From the NCBI RefSeq assembly GCF_002531575.1, contig NZ_NWTI01000006.1, forward strand, positions 62,001-126,000: a stretch of 64,000 nt of DNA, given 5' to 3'. The notes beneath the pieces are model-generated. The model was given only the letters and a program-made list of their open reading frames with translations, had not been told where the DNA came from and did no database searches. Source of the stretch: Bradyrhizobium sp. Y36 (GTDB lineage: Bacteria > Pseudomonadota > Alphaproteobacteria > Rhizobiales > Xanthobacteraceae). Below are positions 62,500 to 64,000 of this stretch, piece by piece (the stretch's first letter is position 1; each line of letters starts with the position of its first letter). The translations under genes and the position numbers were made by a program.

Positions 62500-63396
62500 T
62501 TGGGCAGTTTCGTGGGGGTTTTCATCACGGTAGCGGCGCTGCTCGGTGGATTTGCCGCCATGGGCGGGCACCTGGGCGTGCTGATGCAGCCGTGGGAATT
62601 CGTGATCATCATGGGAACCGCGGTCGGCACCTTCATCGTGGCCAATCCGTGGAAGACGGTCGTGGACACCGGCGTCGCCTGCATGCAGGCCATCACCGGC
62701 GCGGTGCCGGGCCAGCGCTACTACCTTGATCTGCTCGGGGCACTCCACGCCTTGATGCGCGAGCTGCGCGGCAAGGGCCGCAACGAGGTCGAGGCGCATA
62801 TCGACGATCCCGCCTCTTCCGAGATCTTCAAGGCGTTTCCGAGCGTGCTCGGAGATCCCTCGCTGCTCCAGTTCATCTGCGACTATGTCCGCCTCATCAT
62901 CATGGGCAATGCGCGCACCCACGAGATCGAAGCGCTGATGGACGAGGAGATCCACACCATCGTGAAGGGCAAGCTGGCGCCCTATCATGCGCTGGTGACG
63001 GTCTCCGAGGCGCTTCCGGCGCTCGGCATCGTCGCCGCCGTGCTCGGCGTCATCAAGGCGATGGGCGCGCTCGACCAGTCCCCGAAGCTGCTGGGCGGCT
63101 TCATCGGCGCGGCCCTGGTCGGCACCTTCGCCGGCATCTTCCTGTCCTATGGCGTCCTCTCGCCCTTCGCGATCAAGATCAAGATGACGCGCGAGAAGAA
63201 GTGCCGCCCCTACATCATCGTCAAGCAGACGCTGCTGGCCTTCATGAACGGCGCCATGCCGCAGATCGCCGTCGAGCACGGCCGCAAGATGATCGCGAGC
63301 AGCGAGCGGCCCTCGATCGACGTCGTCGAGAACGAGACGATCGCAGGTCCCAAGGCCGTCGTGTCCGATGCTGAACCGAAGGCGGCCCGCGCATGA
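62500..63396 (+). CDS. motA: MotA, flagellar motor stator proton-channel subunit
   Basis: The 298-residue protein has four membrane helices: two near the N-terminus (GSFVGVFITVAALLGGFAAM, then PWEFVIIMGTAVGTFIVANP) and two after the cytoplasmic loop (VTVSEALPALGIVAAVLGVI, then KLLGGFIGAALVGTFAGIFL) with the conserved Pro residues. The loop (HALMRELRGKGRNEVEAHID) carries the charges that contact FliG. The start is TTG 62500 with GGAG seven bases upstream; the family start aligns here, and the longer open frame is not credible. The stop overlaps the fliM start (ATGA). motB is not adjacent in the window. Confidence 0.92.
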   Translation: MGSFVGVFITVAALLGGFAAMGGHLGVLMQPWEFVIIMGTAVGTFIVANPWKTVVDTGVACMQAITGAVPGQRYYLDLLGALHALMRELRGKGRNEVEAHIDDPASSEIFKAFPSVLGDPSLLQFICDYVRLIIMGNARTHEIEALMDEEIHTIVKGKLAPYHALVTVSEALPALGIVAAVLGVIKAMGALDQSPKLLGGFIGAALVGTFAGIFLSYGVLSPFAIKIKMTREKKCRPYIIVKQTLLAFMNGAMPQIAVEHGRKMIASSERPSIDVVENETIAGPKAVVSDAEPKAARA

Positions 63397-64000
63397 TGAT
63401 GGAAGACGACGTCGGCGTCGATCAGAAGAAGCAGCTCCCCAACTATCTGCTGGACGCTGCCGGCATCTCGATCGAACGCATGCCGATGCTCAATGTGATC
63501 TTCGATCGCATGGCGGCATCGTGCACCGACAGCCTGCAGCCGATGGCCGGAACGCCGTGCTATTTCTCCGTCAACGGCATCACCAACGATCCTCTCGGCG
63601 ACATCATCAAGGACTACGAGGGTAACGCGGTCGCCGCGGTGCTCTATGCCGAGCAGTGGGATTCGCGCGTCATCATCATGCTGGACCGCGACTTCGTGTT
63701 CACGATGGTCGAGGCGATGTTCGGATCCGACGGCGCGGAACCGCCGCTCGATGTCGAACGCACCTTCTCGAACATCGAGATCCGGCTGGTCCAGGCGCTG
63801 TTCGACCGATTCGCCAAGGCGCTGCAATCTGCGTTTGCGGGCACCTCCAACGTCACCTTCCGCGTGGAGCGGGTCGAGACGGCGATGGCGTCGCTGGCGA
63901 TCGGACGCGCCAGCAACATGTCGATCTGCGCGAACATGATGGTGCAGGCGCTCTACCGCGGCGGCCAGATGTTCCTGATCATTCCGCACTCCGCGCTCAA
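63393..64000 (+). CDS. fliM: FliM, flagellar motor switch protein (partial, runs off the window end)
   Basis: The frame from ATG 63393 (overlapping the motA stop; ATGs at 63396 and 63399 are alternatives) continues open to the window end, about 202 codons. It reads EDDVGVDQKKQLPNYLLDAA, then ISIERMPMLNVIFDRMAASC, RDFVFTMVEAMFGSDGAEPP and ERTFSNIEIRLVQALFDRFA: the FliM middle domain (CheC-like fold). FliM binds FliG and FliN in the C ring and receives CheY signals; the N-terminal CheY-binding EIDALL-type motif is not obvious here. Confidence 0.9.
   Translation, partial: MMMEDDVGVDQKKQLPNYLLDAAGISIERMPMLNVIFDRMAASCTDSLQPMAGTPCYFSVNGITNDPLGDIIKDYEGNAVAAVLYAEQWDSRVIIMLDRDFVFTMVEAMFGSDGAEPPLDVERTFSNIEIRLVQALFDRFAKALQSAFAGTSNVTFRVERVETAMASLAIGRASNMSICANMMVQALYRGGQMFLIIPHSAL

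Overview
The window looks like chromosome from a Bradyrhizobium-type alphaproteobacterium. It is GC-rich and carries a Caulobacter-like flagellar set with FlbD and SciP, a napE gene preceded by an FNR/FixK-type box, a short-repeat porin of the rhizobial Omp family, many solute-binding proteins without partners, and several families of palindromic intergenic elements that I recognise from Bradyrhizobium. The species assignment is inference; no rRNA or marker comparison was possible.

Layout. 1-7.2 kb: start of a nap operon (reverse), a luciferase-like flavin oxidoreductase, a LuxR regulator, small genes, an L,D-transpeptidase, a frameshifted NAD(P)-binding gene and a cytochrome P450. 7.7-13.1 kb: a complete alkanesulfonate operon with two substrate-binding proteins (ssuA, ssuA, ssuD, ssuC, ssuB, flavin reductase). 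13.2-23.3 kb: an M20 peptidase, then the first flagellar block on the minus strand (fliK-flgD, sciP, fliF-fliG-fliH-fliN-flbD). 23.6-27.6 kb: mnmA, a PmtA-like methyltransferase, tRNA-Met and small DUF2934-type genes. 27.6-33.5 kb: an unusual cassette bounded by two direct repeats of about 155 bp. It holds a BTAD-type regulator, a protein built of eight near-identical 46-47-residue units (broken by an amber codon), a stand-alone I9-like propeptide/inhibitor and a subtilisin without a signal peptide. 33.6-37.6 kb: an AT-richer islet with a patatin-like phospholipase carrying a helical repeat tail, a divergent 39-residue secreted peptide, degenerate repeats and an internally duplicated unknown protein. 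37.7-48.3 kb: transport and flavin-oxidation genes (peptide-type SBP, MetQ-type SBP, luciferase-like monooxygenase with two CMD/AhpD proteins, and a complete branched-chain-amino-acid-type ABC system with fused permeases). 48.3-59.4 kb: a HerA-like ATPase, a YkgJ protein, a LysE exporter, a dehydrogenase, an alpha/beta-hydrolase-like protein lacking its nucleophile, two MarR regulators and the porin. 59.5-64 kb: the second flagellar block (fliI, flgF and a DUF1217 gene on minus; motA-fliM on plus, fliM cut by the window end).

The two flagellar blocks together encode the MS ring, C ring, export ATPase, hook cap, hook-length control, proximal rod, stator and regulators of one alphaproteobacterial (subpolar-type) flagellum. 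They are separated by about 36 kb of unrelated genes. The best candidate for an undescribed system is the repeat-bounded cassette at 27.6-33.5 kb. There a tandem amphipathic peptide array, a dedicated subtilase and a trans-acting propeptide-like protein sit behind a SARP-like regulator. A polyprotein-processing system is my inference, not something the sequence proves.
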